From: Bacteroidales bacterium
Lineage (GTDB): Bacteria > Bacteroidota > Bacteroidia > Bacteroidales > P3
Direction of reading: 5' to 3'
NCBI GenBank assembly: GCA_017522105.1
Contig: JAFXAA010000023.1
Location: 1-33,327, forward strand
DNA: 33,327 nucleotides
The notes under the pieces were generated by a model, which was not told the origin of the DNA, did no database searches, and saw only the letters and a program-made list of their open reading frames with translations. Below, piece by piece: positions 8,001-14,781 of this stretch (its first letter is position 1; every line of letters begins with the position of its first letter). The translations under genes and the position numbers were made by a program.

Positions 8001-9140
8001 TATACTGTGGCGGGTGAAGATACCATCACGGTCGTTGTCAGCAACCCCTACGGCAGCGACACCGCATTGGCAGTGGTGACGGTGTACGATTGTGGCAGCA
8101 TGACGACGGTACCATTCTTTGAAGACTTCAGCAACATTACAACCACCACATATCGTGTCCGTGGATGGCTGCCTCCCTGCTGGAATGCAACTTGGAACGG
8201 CGACACTCTCGGCCTTGCTCCGCATGTCATCACCACGGGTGGATACCAATGGATAGGCGACATACCCGACAACGCCCTACTGATGCAGGCCGGCACCTCG
8301 ACAGGTTATGGTTCCCTGGCCGAAGTGGTGCTGCCTCGCTTTGCCGACAGTCTGCATCGCCTAATGATGGCCTTCGACTACCGCTTCGAGATCAACACCG
8401 GCACCCTTGTGGTAGGCTACTACGACGACACAGTCTTTACCGCTGTGGACACCCTAGCGAGACACACCGGCAATTATCGTCGCGACACGGTGTCATTCGC
8501 CATGCACAGCATTGCCAACAATCCCCACATAGCCATACGCTGGCAAAGCAATAACGGCTCATTTTTTGCTGTCGTCATAGACAATATAGAAGTATTTGTA
8601 GACAGCACACTCATTCCGCTAACGCCAGACACCGTCTGGCGCACGGTCACAGTACACATGCTGCTAGATAATGGCGACACCCTCTTCGAGGCTGACGTTG
8701 TCTCCGTGACAGGAGCAGGCAGTTATCCCGACAGCACTCTGGTGACACTCACCGCCTACTATGATAATTACTACCCCTATTTCTGGTATTGGGTGACACC
8801 TGCCAACGACACACTGTATGACAACCCCTACAGCTTCGTCGTCACCTCCGACACCGTCATCAACGCCATCTTCGGTCCCATGTGCGTGGGTATCGACGGC
8901 ACGGAAAGCGCTGCGCCCGATGTCGCCATACACCCCAACCCTGCCACAGGCGATGCCTATGTAAGTGTCGGTGTACCCTCGACAGTCACTGTCGTCGACC
9001 TGCAGGGCCGCACGGTGCTGCAGCCGACGCACGTGGCCTCCACGCTCTGCATTCAGCAGGGCACACTGCCGAAGGGCATCTACTTCGTCAGCGTCAGCAA
9101 CAGTGTCGGCACCGTGGTGAAGAAGCTCGTCATACAGTAG
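5052..9140 (+). CDS. C-terminal part of the giant T9SS protein (repeated Ig-like/jelly-roll modules and sorting tail)
   Basis: Same frame as 3522-5039. The nominal GTG at 5052 is inside a domain, and there is no signal peptide, so this is a gene continuation and not an independent gene. It carries most of the first Ig-like module and four further ones, starting near 5730, 6400, 7150 and 7850. These alternate with five jelly-roll modules opening with FPWSEGF (about 5283), LPYVADF (6007), LPWVEDF (6676), VPWYEDF (7424) and VPFFEDF (8107). A domain resembling divergent InlB-type beta repeats lies at about 8650-8870. The end is a type A T9SS sorting domain (IHPNPATGDAYV..., LQGRT, GIYFVSVSN, KKLVIQ), used to cross the outer membrane and become surface-anchored. 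Likely role: surface adhesion or glycan binding. A terminator follows at once. Confidence 0.85.
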   Translation: MAVPSVLARGVLSNPVYDWYSTMEDQGLATRIAAADTLRLVYLASGVDTVTLTLTTDYGTATATAVIVVKDCRPVTLFPWSEGFEYGLDCWETPTGYRSWTTTDSYEHGGAYCLKSNTTSSQSSLIVSQAVVVPSDAYMLRLGLWGRLIASSTSVYSNVRLLVAGADCSDWSTATELGTASVNVQYRYFEFPLDAYAGQTVRFGLRHTDANRGAYVDDISIRYTREPVVSLATSAERLYGEDTVTASVTLTEGDTVGISYLWSSTMADHGPADYIGGGAQMRIAYHDTGLDTLVVTVSNAYGSATDTAVVRVCAVQDTLPYVADFGNDLPCWQVLDGTCSVHSSGYLSFEDWPTAVATPPVWIPDDGNVVLEYDCAYSFYYGSTMVMVTTDMVSFDTLSVIPFTNGTHPSTRIPLGAYAGQRIRVVFKATGQFLQYYLTHVNIRYALEPVVQAVADDDYFPGTPVTLTASLLEGDTVNLTYSWASAMTQRGDATLTFDGGPQATLVPSVGGPDTVTVWATNNYGTDSTTIVVNIKPCATVDSLPWVEDFSNQFTCWWQPAGSQWSPDNTGIMACVINSPTTGDNWLISRAIDLPTLPSAEGEGMQLWWDAAAIYANSHTYSVWITTGDYRDTGSYTQLATYSGNLPTYNSGWRTPRVDLSAYAGDTVHLAFRYQTQYYEVSSIPGILAIDSVRIFDTRPPQVAIVPPARCFVDDTVAYCPEHVHGVRSGMTRTWRSTMALQGLATTWVVDSLFYVVYHAAGYDTVSLVATNAYGSDTAMAWRQVKDCPAVTVPWYEDFEVVNPCWSGSWTPDYITYTWLDSTSHVMRSTPNSWYASPWIDLPDTTGLQLMWNKNGNANSFMKIFVSPTGSIEPADFTDTLLYRETPNGFDSLPLDAYAGRRIRVAFAQLASSNNSDSYVLDDVRVDYNRAAPQVSLTAPLFATSFGDAITATATLGNIAPGVTYSWSSTFGVVTAMGAQCRISYTVAGEDTITVVVSNPYGSDTALAVVTVYDCGSMTTVPFFEDFSNITTTTYRVRGWLPPCWNATWNGDTLGLAPHVITTGGYQWIGDIPDNALLMQAGTSTGYGSLAEVVLPRFADSLHRLMMAFDYRFEINTGTLVVGYYDDTVFTAVDTLARHTGNYRRDTVSFAMHSIANNPHIAIRWQSNNGSFFAVVIDNIEVFVDSTLIPLTPDTVWRTVTVHMLLDNGDTLFEADVVSVTGAGSYPDSTLVTLTAYYDNYYPYFWYWVTPANDTLYDNPYSFVVTSDTVINAIFGPMCVGIDGTESAAPDVAIHPNPATGDAYVSVGVPSTVTVVDLQGRTVLQPTHVASTLCIQQGTLPKGIYFVSVSNSVGTVVKKLVIQ

Positions 9141-9165
9141 CCAACCCCTATACTATCAACACACT

Positions 9166-9200
9166 ATGCGCCACCGTCCGAGGTGGCGCATTTCTTTTTT
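9166..9200 (+). terminator. Terminator of the T9SS adhesin-like gene
   Basis: ATGCGCCACC (9166-9175) and GGTGGCGCAT (9182-9191) form a perfect 10-bp stem with a 6-base loop, followed by TTCTTTTTT. Confidence 0.9.
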
Positions 9201-9231
9201 GCGCCTATGTGGAAAAATCTTTGTATCTTTG
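9198..9231 (+). promoter_or_regulatory. Promoter of the C69 dipeptidase gene
   Basis: TATCTTTG at 9224-9231 is a perfect -7 box. The nearest TTTG (9198-9201) is 22 bases upstream and lies in the preceding terminator's T-run, so the -33 element is weak. The start codon lies 33 bases downstream of the -7 box. Confidence 0.7.
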
Positions 9232-9263
9232 CACCCAGAAAATCAGATAAAACAACACACAAT

Positions 9264-11024
9264 ATGAAAGTCAACCGTATTTTAGCAGCAGGCTTTCTGG
9301 GCGTAGCCCTCTTTGCGGCCAGCACCGCCGACGCCTGCACCAACTTCCTGTTCACCAAGGGTGCCACCTGCGACGGCAGCACCATGATCACCTACGCCGC
9401 CGACAGCCACACCCTCTACGGCGAGCTCTACTACCGCAAGGCGGCCACCTACCCCGCCGGCACCATGTTCCAGGTCGTCGACTGGGACACCGGCACCAAG
9501 CTCATCCAGATCCCCCAGGTGGCGCAGACCTACAGCGTCGTGGGCAACATGAACGAGCACCAGCTGGCCATCGGTGAGACCACCTACGGCGGCCGCGCTG
9601 AGCTGGCCAAGGAGATTGAGGGCGGCATCGACTACGGCTCGCTCATCTACCTCACCCTGCAGCGCGCCCGCAACGCCCGCGAGGCCATCCAGGTCCTCGC
9701 CGGCTTCATGAAAGACTACCCCTACCACAGCGAGGGCGAGAGTTTTTCTATCTGCGACCCCAACGAGGTGTGGATCCTCGAGCTCATCGGCAAGCGCCCC
9801 GGCACCGTGAAGCCCGAGCTGGCCAAGAAGCTCAAATACAAATACACCGACGGTGCCGTGTGGGTGGCACGCCGGATCCCCGACGGCTACGTCAGCGGCC
9901 ACGCCAACCAGGCCCGCATCACCCAGTTCCCCCAGGAGCCCAAGAAGTTCCAGAAGGCCAAGGGCAAAGGCCTCCACAGCGTCATCAGCAGCAAGCACCT
10001 CGACTACCTCTTCGAGCCTGAAGTGGAGTGCGTCTACAGCTCGGAGGTCATCACCTACGCCCGCGCCTGCGGCTGGTACGACGGCAAGGACGAGGACTTC
10101 TCTTTCTGCGACACCTATGCCCCGCTGACCTTCAGCGGCCTGCGCGGCTGCGACGCCCGTGTCTACGCCATGTTCAACCGTGTGGCCAGCGGCATGCAGC
10201 GCTATGAGAAATACGCCATGGGCGACGCCAACGCCGAGCGTCTCCCCCTATGGGTCAAGCCCGACCGCCAGGTCAGCCTGCACGAGGTGATGAACCTCAT
10301 GCGCGACCACTATGAGGGCACCTCCATGGACATGACCAAAGACCTCGGCGCAGGCCCCTTCAACTGCCCCTACCGCTGGCGTCCCATGGGCTTCGAGGTT
10401 GACGGCCACTCCTACATCCACGAACGCGCCACCTCCACCCAGCAGACCGGCTTCAGCTTCGTGGCCCAGTGCCGCAGCTGGCTGCCCGCCAAGGTCGGCG
10501 GCATCCTCTGGTTCGGCGTCGACGACACCTACTCCACCGTCTACTGCCCCATGTACTGCGGCATCACCAAAATCCCCGAGTGCTTCCGCCAGGGCAACGG
10601 CGACATGCTGACCTACAGCGAAACCTCCGCCTTCTGGCTCTTCAACCGCGTCACCAACTTCGTCTACAGCCGCTACAGCGACATGATTAAAGACCTGCAG
10701 AAAGTGCAGACGCAACTTGAGAAAGACTATATCCGCGACGTGCGCAAGTTCGACGACCGCGCCAAGCAGAGCGACGGCGACGCCCTCGCCGAGCAGCTCA
10801 ACGACTTCTCCAACCGCGCCGCCGAGCGCATGATGAAAGAGTGGAACAATCTTGACCGCTTCCTCCTCGTCAAATACATCGACGGCAACATCAAGAAGGA
10901 AAAGGACGGCAAGTTTGAGCGCACCGAGACCGGCAACGCGGTCTTCCCCGAGCAGCCCAGCTACCGCCAGGAGTGGTACCGCATGATAGTCAAAGACCAC
11001 GGCGACGTCATCCGCGAGAAATAA
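9264..11024 (+). CDS. C69 family dipeptidase, secreted
   Basis: 586 residues from the ATG at 9264. The open frame extends further upstream, but only through the promoter and terminator, so the upstream start is rejected. Residues 1-24 form a signal peptide, and the mature end would begin at Cys25 (ACTNFLFTKGATCDGSTMITY). The C69/PepD family is an Ntn-hydrolase family in which this Cys is the nucleophile exposed by processing. Conserved family stretches include NEHQLAIGETTYGGR, LIYLTLQRARNAREAI, SFSICDPNEVWILELIGK and WVARRIPDGYVSGHANQARI. The C-terminal helical tail of about 100 residues is charged. The likely role is periplasmic or surface dipeptide hydrolysis in peptide nutrition. It is flanked by its own promoter and terminator. 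Confidence 0.92.
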   Translation: MKVNRILAAGFLGVALFAASTADACTNFLFTKGATCDGSTMITYAADSHTLYGELYYRKAATYPAGTMFQVVDWDTGTKLIQIPQVAQTYSVVGNMNEHQLAIGETTYGGRAELAKEIEGGIDYGSLIYLTLQRARNAREAIQVLAGFMKDYPYHSEGESFSICDPNEVWILELIGKRPGTVKPELAKKLKYKYTDGAVWVARRIPDGYVSGHANQARITQFPQEPKKFQKAKGKGLHSVISSKHLDYLFEPEVECVYSSEVITYARACGWYDGKDEDFSFCDTYAPLTFSGLRGCDARVYAMFNRVASGMQRYEKYAMGDANAERLPLWVKPDRQVSLHEVMNLMRDHYEGTSMDMTKDLGAGPFNCPYRWRPMGFEVDGHSYIHERATSTQQTGFSFVAQCRSWLPAKVGGILWFGVDDTYSTVYCPMYCGITKIPECFRQGNGDMLTYSETSAFWLFNRVTNFVYSRYSDMIKDLQKVQTQLEKDYIRDVRKFDDRAKQSDGDALAEQLNDFSNRAAERMMKEWNNLDRFLLVKYIDGNIKKEKDGKFERTETGNAVFPEQPSYRQEWYRMIVKDHGDVIREK

Positions 11025-11045
11025 ACACGCCGCGCAGCAACCCAC

Positions 11046-11080
11046 GGGCGGCCACGACACCGGTGGCCGCCCTCTTTTTT
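11046..11080 (+). terminator. Terminator after the C69 dipeptidase
   Basis: GGGCGGCCAC (11046-11055) pairs perfectly with GTGGCCGCCC (11063-11072), followed by TCTTTTTT. Confidence 0.9.
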
Positions 11081-11102
11081 GCACAACGAAAACAACCAAG
11101 AC

Positions 11103-11432
11103 ATGAACTGGATAATACTCATCGTCGCCGGCCTCTGCGAAGTGGGCTTCGCCTTCTGCCTCGGCAAGACCAAAGGGCTCGCCGGCCTCCCCTACTGGGA
11201 GTGGATGGCGGGCTTCGCCTTCTTCTACGTCCTCAGCGCCGTGCTCCTCTCCAAGGCCACCCAGACACTGCCCATAGGCACAGCCTACCCCGTCTGGACG
11301 GGCATCGGTGCTGTGGGCTCCGTCCTCCTCGGCATCTTCGTCTTCCACGAGCCCGCCACCTTCTGGCGCCTTTTCTTCATCACCACCCTCATAGCCTCTA
11401 TCATAGGCCTCAAGATGCTCTCCCCGGAGTAG
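11103..11432 (+). CDS. Small multidrug resistance family exporter, Gdx/SugE type
   Basis: 109 residues from the ATG at 11103. The upstream in-frame ATG at 11079 is too close to the preceding terminator T-run (ends 11080). Four hydrophobic helices span about residues 2-20, 30-48, 56-76 and 84-103. Glu13 (MNWIILIVAGLCEVG) is the conserved substrate- and proton-binding carboxylate. The third-helix signature PIGTAYPVWTGIGAVGSVL matches the SugE/Gdx branch more than EmrE. That branch exports guanidinium and some quaternary ammonium compounds in exchange for protons. The protein works as an antiparallel inner-membrane dimer. No TAnnTTTG promoter and no guanidine riboswitch were recognised in the 22 bases between terminator and start. 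Confidence 0.85.
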   Translation: MNWIILIVAGLCEVGFAFCLGKTKGLAGLPYWEWMAGFAFFYVLSAVLLSKATQTLPIGTAYPVWTGIGAVGSVLLGIFVFHEPATFWRLFFITTLIASIIGLKMLSPE

Positions 11433-11456
11433 TCCTCAGGCCTCGACCCTCTATGT

Positions 11457-11492
11457 CCCCCATCGACGGATAAACCGTCGAAGGGGTCTTTT
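11457..11492 (+). terminator. Terminator after the SMR gene
   Basis: CCCCATCGACGG (11457-11468 region) pairs with CCGTCGAAGGGG (11475-11486) with one mismatch and a short ATAAA loop, then TCTTTT. Confidence 0.75.
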
Positions 11493-11502
11493 CTGCATGC
11501 AT

Positions 11503-11591
11503 CCCCTACGGAGCCCCTACGGAGTCCCTACGGCCGTTCTTCAGTGGAAGGCCGTAGGAGAGCCGTAGGGACTCCGTGGGGGCTCCGTACC
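11503..11591. repeat. Intergenic palindromic repeat, copy 1
   Basis: A GC-rich element built of an 11-base tandem unit (CCCCTACGGAG, twice, then TCCCTACGGCC) that folds back on its inverted partner (AGCCGTAGGGACTCCGT, GGGGGCTCCGTAC). The left 48 bases (11503-11550) are identical to 23715-23762. The hairpin stem is about 27 bp with a single mismatch in the outer part. It sits in the gap downstream of the SMR gene terminator. No ORF is supported inside. Confidence 0.85.
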
Positions 11592-11637
11592 GGCCCGGTG
11601 GCGGCAGGCACGGCAATTAACATTTTTTTGTATTCGC

Positions 11638-11669
11638 CTTGCAAAAATTTGGAAATATGTGTATATTTG
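11638..11669 (+). promoter_or_regulatory. Promoter upstream of the small secreted ORF and second T9SS gene
   Basis: TATATTTG at 11662-11669 matches TAnnTTTG. CTTG (11638-11641) lies 20 bases upstream. The first start codon downstream is at 11724. Confidence 0.6.
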
Positions 11670-11723
11670 CGGGGGGGAAAGAATATGGCTCAAGGTACAT
11701 AATGTTAACAAAAGCAAAGGATT

Positions 11724-11930
11724 ATGAAAAAAATATTACTGTTTTGTGTGCTGATGTCCATCATATTGGTGCCAGTGTCGGCGCAGCTGAACGTCAGCCT
11801 GTACACCAAAGACGGTACTAATGAGAACGGTGTCAACACCGTGACGCGGTGCGTGGATGCCAACCGCGATGTACAAATCGCCAGGCTGGATCTCTCACAG
11901 ACAAGAATGTTCAAATCAATGACAATATGA
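11724..11930 (+). CDS. Small secreted protein of unknown function
   Basis: 68 residues. A clear signal peptide (residues 1-21, MKKILLFCVLMSIILVPVSAQ) is followed by about 47 residues (LNVSLYTKDGTNENGVNTV...) without a recognised domain. AAAGGATT just before the ATG could aid initiation. The stop overlaps the next start as ATGA, so the two genes are probably co-translated. It may be the truncated head of an older secreted protein, because no mature domain of normal size remains. That is inference, and no frameshift partner was identified. Confidence 0.5.
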   Translation: MKKILLFCVLMSIILVPVSAQLNVSLYTKDGTNENGVNTVTRCVDANRDVQIARLDLSQTRMFKSMTI

Positions 11931-13201
11931 AAAAAACAATTGTTTTATTGGCTGTTCTCGCAGCAGGTGTCATAAACGTTGCGAATGCTGCGAACGACAC
12001 TATTAGATATGGCGACTCATGCTACTATCTGTTCAACGAGATTCCTTACCCTTTTGTGTCGGATGAACAACCTATTTGGGACAGCACAGGCACAAATTAT
12101 ACAATTGAAGCATGTAATCTTCAGCCATATCAAGGCGGCCCCGGAATATACGATGGTGCAAAACTTTATGTGGGGAAGTCTCCGGATACGGTGTATGGCG
12201 TGGCCGCGACAATGCGGGTGCATCCTGACGATGACTCTGTCACGTCCGTGTATACAGCCTATCTTTTCAAGTACGTCAACGCGCAGATGATTTTGATAGA
12301 CAGCTCGGCGGCGTATTCAAAGAAAAACGTATTCGTATATACTGCAACAGGCAGGCATGATGGATTGACTTACGAAACATGTGTATCAAGCCTGGAGTTT
12401 TACTTCTCGCAACCGTATGTAGTAGTGGACTCGTTTGCAGTTGGCATAAAGAAAAAGACACCTCCCTCGTCACCCGTTGCCCACTATGATTTAGCAAGAA
12501 TAGGAGTTAGGGTTACGGGGCCAGCTGATTTTGATTATTTTGGGGAAAAATTATATTACTCGCCATCCAATACTTTCATTGCCCAGGGCTGGTGTGGATA
12601 TTTTTTCCCCATTGTACAGCCGGAGCGGATAGGGTGCGAGGCGGAGGAGGCCGAGGTGGTTGAGAGAGGTGATGACTATGCCGTGCTGGAGTGGGAGATG
12701 GGTGGCGACAGCTGCCAGCTGTCGGTGGCGCCGTACGATGTGGCGGCGGACTCGGGGCTGGTGTTCGACCTTACGACGACCAGCCACACGGTCTCGGGGC
12801 TTGACACGGGAGTGTACTATGCCGCGCGGCTGCGTACGCAGTGCCGCCACCATTGCCACATACACACGGACACGGTGGTGTGGAGCGGCTGGGGTGCGCC
12901 GACGCTGTTCTACCTCGGCAGCGAGGAGCCGGACACGTCGGGCATAGGCATCCGCAGGGTGGAAGAGGCGGTGGAGTTCAGCGTGACGCCTAATCCGGCG
13001 CGTGGCACGGCGACGGTGCGCTGCGAGGCGGGGCTGCGGGGCGTGGAGGTGGTCTCGGCCACGGGTTCCACGGTGCTGAGCCTCGGCGGCGGCGGTGCGC
13101 AGGCCTGTGTGCTGGACCTCACAGGCCTGGCCAAGGGCATTTACATAGTGCGCATCACCACGCCGCAGGGCACCGCCGTGCAGAAGCTGGCGGTGGAGTG
13201 A
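11927..13201 (+). CDS. T9SS type A sorting domain protein with FN3-like domain
   Basis: 424 residues from ATG 11927. The open frame begins earlier, but the signal peptide MKKTIVLLAVLAAGVINVANA starts here. The N-terminal region of about 210 residues is beta-rich and unrecognised. An FN3-like module follows at about 245-330 (ERGDDYAVLEWEMGGDSCQLSV..., DTGVYYAARLRTQC). The type A sorting tail (about 345-424) carries VTPNPARGTATV, GLRGVEVVSATGST and LAKGIYIVRITT and ends KLAVE. The product should cross the outer membrane through the T9SS and be surface-attached or released. Base composition changes sharply near 12615: the upstream part is clearly AT-richer than the GC-rich FN3/sorting part. This suggests the N-terminal domain was exchanged. 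Confidence 0.85.
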   Translation: MKKTIVLLAVLAAGVINVANAANDTIRYGDSCYYLFNEIPYPFVSDEQPIWDSTGTNYTIEACNLQPYQGGPGIYDGAKLYVGKSPDTVYGVAATMRVHPDDDSVTSVYTAYLFKYVNAQMILIDSSAAYSKKNVFVYTATGRHDGLTYETCVSSLEFYFSQPYVVVDSFAVGIKKKTPPSSPVAHYDLARIGVRVTGPADFDYFGEKLYYSPSNTFIAQGWCGYFFPIVQPERIGCEAEEAEVVERGDDYAVLEWEMGGDSCQLSVAPYDVAADSGLVFDLTTTSHTVSGLDTGVYYAARLRTQCRHHCHIHTDTVVWSGWGAPTLFYLGSEEPDTSGIGIRRVEEAVEFSVTPNPARGTATVRCEAGLRGVEVVSATGSTVLSLGGGGAQACVLDLTGLAKGIYIVRITTPQGTAVQKLAVE

Positions 13202-13271
13202 GTGCGCGTTGTGGACAGATGTTAAAGTTTGGTTAAAAAACCACCGCTCGAAATAGGCCGTACAGTGTGGG

Positions 13272-13315
13272 CACCCTCTTTCCCTGGCGCGGAAATGGGG
13301 GTGGTGTCTTTTGTG
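13272..13315 (+). terminator. Probable terminator after the second T9SS gene
   Basis: An imperfect stem, CCCTCTTTCC (13274-13283) with GGAAATGGGGG (13291-13301), has a 7-base loop and is followed by TGGTGTCTTTTG. The stem has mismatches and the T-run is short. Confidence 0.4.
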
Positions 13316-13377
13316 TGGTTGAGCCGATTGGTTTTCTCCATGTAATAATTTTATGCGCGTATAATATAAAAAAGTTG

Positions 13378-13385
13378 TATCTTTG
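13378..13385 (+). promoter_or_regulatory. Promoter -7 box before pth
   Basis: TATCTTTG immediately upstream of pth. No TTTG is seen at the ideal distance. It is likely the main promoter for the long plus-strand run of genes that ends at 23702. Confidence 0.65.
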
Positions 13386-13403
13386 CAGTTTAAAACAGAA
13401 TGG

Positions 13404-14090
13404 ATGGGACTGCTTGATAGACTTATATCCATTTGGAAACAAAAGGATTGCAAGGGAACAACGGAAGAACCTGTGGCTAAATATCTGATAGTGGGACTGG
13501 GCAATGTGGGTGCCGAATACGAGGGCACACGCCACAATGCGGGCTTCATGGTGGTCGACGCGCTGGCCAAGGAGGCCGAGGCGCAGTGGAGCCTGGAGCG
13601 CCACGCCTACCGCACGGAGATGCGCCACAAGGGGCGTGTGCTGGTGCTCATCAAGCCCACCACCTATATGAACCTCAGCGGCAAGGCCGTGAAATACTGG
13701 CTGCAGGCCGAGAAGGTGGAGTTGGAGAACCTGATGGTGGTGGTCGACGACCTGGCCCTCGACCCCGGTATCGTCCGCATCAAGAAACAGGGCGGCGCCG
13801 GCGGCCACAACGGGCTGACGGACATCGAGGCGGCCTTGGGGACGCCCAACTACATCCGCATGCGGATGGGGGTGGGCGACAAGTTCAGCCGCGGCCGTCA
13901 GGTGGACTATGTTCTGGGGCGCATGGAGGGTGAGGACCTGGCAAGGATGGAGGAGGCCGTGAAGACGGCGTGCGGCGCCATCAAGTGCTACGCCACGCAG
14001 GGCATAGACCGCACCATGAACCTCTACAACAAGAAAGGCAACGCCCACGGCGCCGGCACGGAGCCAAGGGTCGAAGGAACGAAGGCATAA
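13404..14090 (+). CDS. pth: Peptidyl-tRNA hydrolase with N- and C-terminal extensions
   Basis: Releases peptides from prematurely dropped peptidyl-tRNA in the cytosol. The core begins KYLIVGLGNVGAEYEGTRHNAGF, with the catalytic His at residue 44 counted from ATG 13404. PTTYMNLSG, VVVDDLALDPG and GGAGGHNGL, the substrate-binding Asn and Asp segments, are intact. From 13404 the protein has 228 residues and an N-terminal extension of about 25 (MGLLDRLISIWKQKD...). A GTG at 13473 would give the standard N-terminus (VAKYLIVGLGN) and about 205 residues. The C-terminal tail (NAHGAGTEPRVEGTKA) is also extra. ATG 13404 is preferred because it lies 18 bases after the -7 box. coaX follows after 13 bases. 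Confidence 0.9.
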   Translation: MGLLDRLISIWKQKDCKGTTEEPVAKYLIVGLGNVGAEYEGTRHNAGFMVVDALAKEAEAQWSLERHAYRTEMRHKGRVLVLIKPTTYMNLSGKAVKYWLQAEKVELENLMVVVDDLALDPGIVRIKKQGGAGGHNGLTDIEAALGTPNYIRMRMGVGDKFSRGRQVDYVLGRMEGEDLARMEEAVKTACGAIKCYATQGIDRTMNLYNKKGNAHGAGTEPRVEGTKA

Positions 14091-14103
14091 CATAGAGAAA
14101 GCG

Positions 14104-14781
14104 ATGAATCTGACACTTGACATAGGCAACACGGCTGTGAAATGGGCCACCTTCGAGGGGCGCACGCTGTTGGAGCAGGGACACGACCTGCCCACCGACA
14201 AGCTGACCGAGGCCGAGGCCGTGCTGGCCTGCGCGAGCGGCAAGGTGCCGGAGACGGCGTATGACCTTCCGCTGCTGACGGCGGAGCGCACGCTGCCCAT
14301 ACGCCTTGGCTACAAGACTCCGCAGACGCTTGGCGCCGACCGCATAGCGGCGGCCTGCGGCGCCTGGAGCCTGCACCGCGGCGAGGCATGCCTGGTGATA
14401 GATGCCGGCACGTGCATCACCGTGGACTTCATAGACGACGGCGGCACCTATCACGGCGGCGCCATCATGCCGGGCTTGCAGATGAATTTGCAGGCGCTGC
14501 ATACTTTTACGGCGAAATTGCCGTTAGTGGATATTACGGGTGTCACCAAGGCGCCTGTGCTGGGCCGCACGACGGAGGAGAGCATCGTGGCCGGAACGCT
14601 GGGAGCCACACTGTTGGCCTTGGCGGGCTATGTGGCCGCCTACCGCGAGAAGAGCCCCGCACTGCGCGTGTTGCTCACCGGAGGCGACGCCCCGCGCCTG
14701 GTGGCAGCGGGAGCCTCGGGATGGGAACACCAGCCGCTGCTGACACTCATGGGACTGAATGAGATATTGTTAAACGAATGA
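14104..14781 (+). CDS. coaX: Type III pantothenate kinase
   Basis: First step of coenzyme A synthesis: ATP-dependent phosphorylation of pantothenate. It has the ASKHA-fold motifs DIGN at residues 6-9, GADR at 77-80, DAGTCITVDF near 100-109, GGAIMPGLQMNLQAL near 118-132, the TEESIVAGTLGA helix, and LTGGDA as the second phosphate loop. At 225 residues it is slightly shorter than typical (about 240-255), but all motifs are present. Its stop overlaps the start of the next gene as ATGA, so the two are translationally coupled. Confidence 0.93.
   Translation: MNLTLDIGNTAVKWATFEGRTLLEQGHDLPTDKLTEAEAVLACASGKVPETAYDLPLLTAERTLPIRLGYKTPQTLGADRIAAACGAWSLHRGEACLVIDAGTCITVDFIDDGGTYHGGAIMPGLQMNLQALHTFTAKLPLVDITGVTKAPVLGRTTEESIVAGTLGATLLALAGYVAAYREKSPALRVLLTGGDAPRLVAAGASGWEHQPLLTLMGLNEILLNE

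Noticed and set aside
3522-9140. Alternative genetic code in which TAG is a sense codon
   Set aside because: Several ordinary genes here end properly at TAG (sigma factor at 2551, T9SS tail at 9140 followed by a terminator, SMR gene at 11432, TPR protein at 17527). No suppressor tRNA is visible in the window.
9183-9263. Upstream extension of the C69 dipeptidase
   Set aside because: The extended frame covers the preceding terminator and the -7 box. The signal peptide starts at 9264.
11103-11432. Guanidine riboswitch before the SMR gene
   Set aside because: Only 22 bases separate the preceding terminator from the start codon, too few for any known guanidine riboswitch class.
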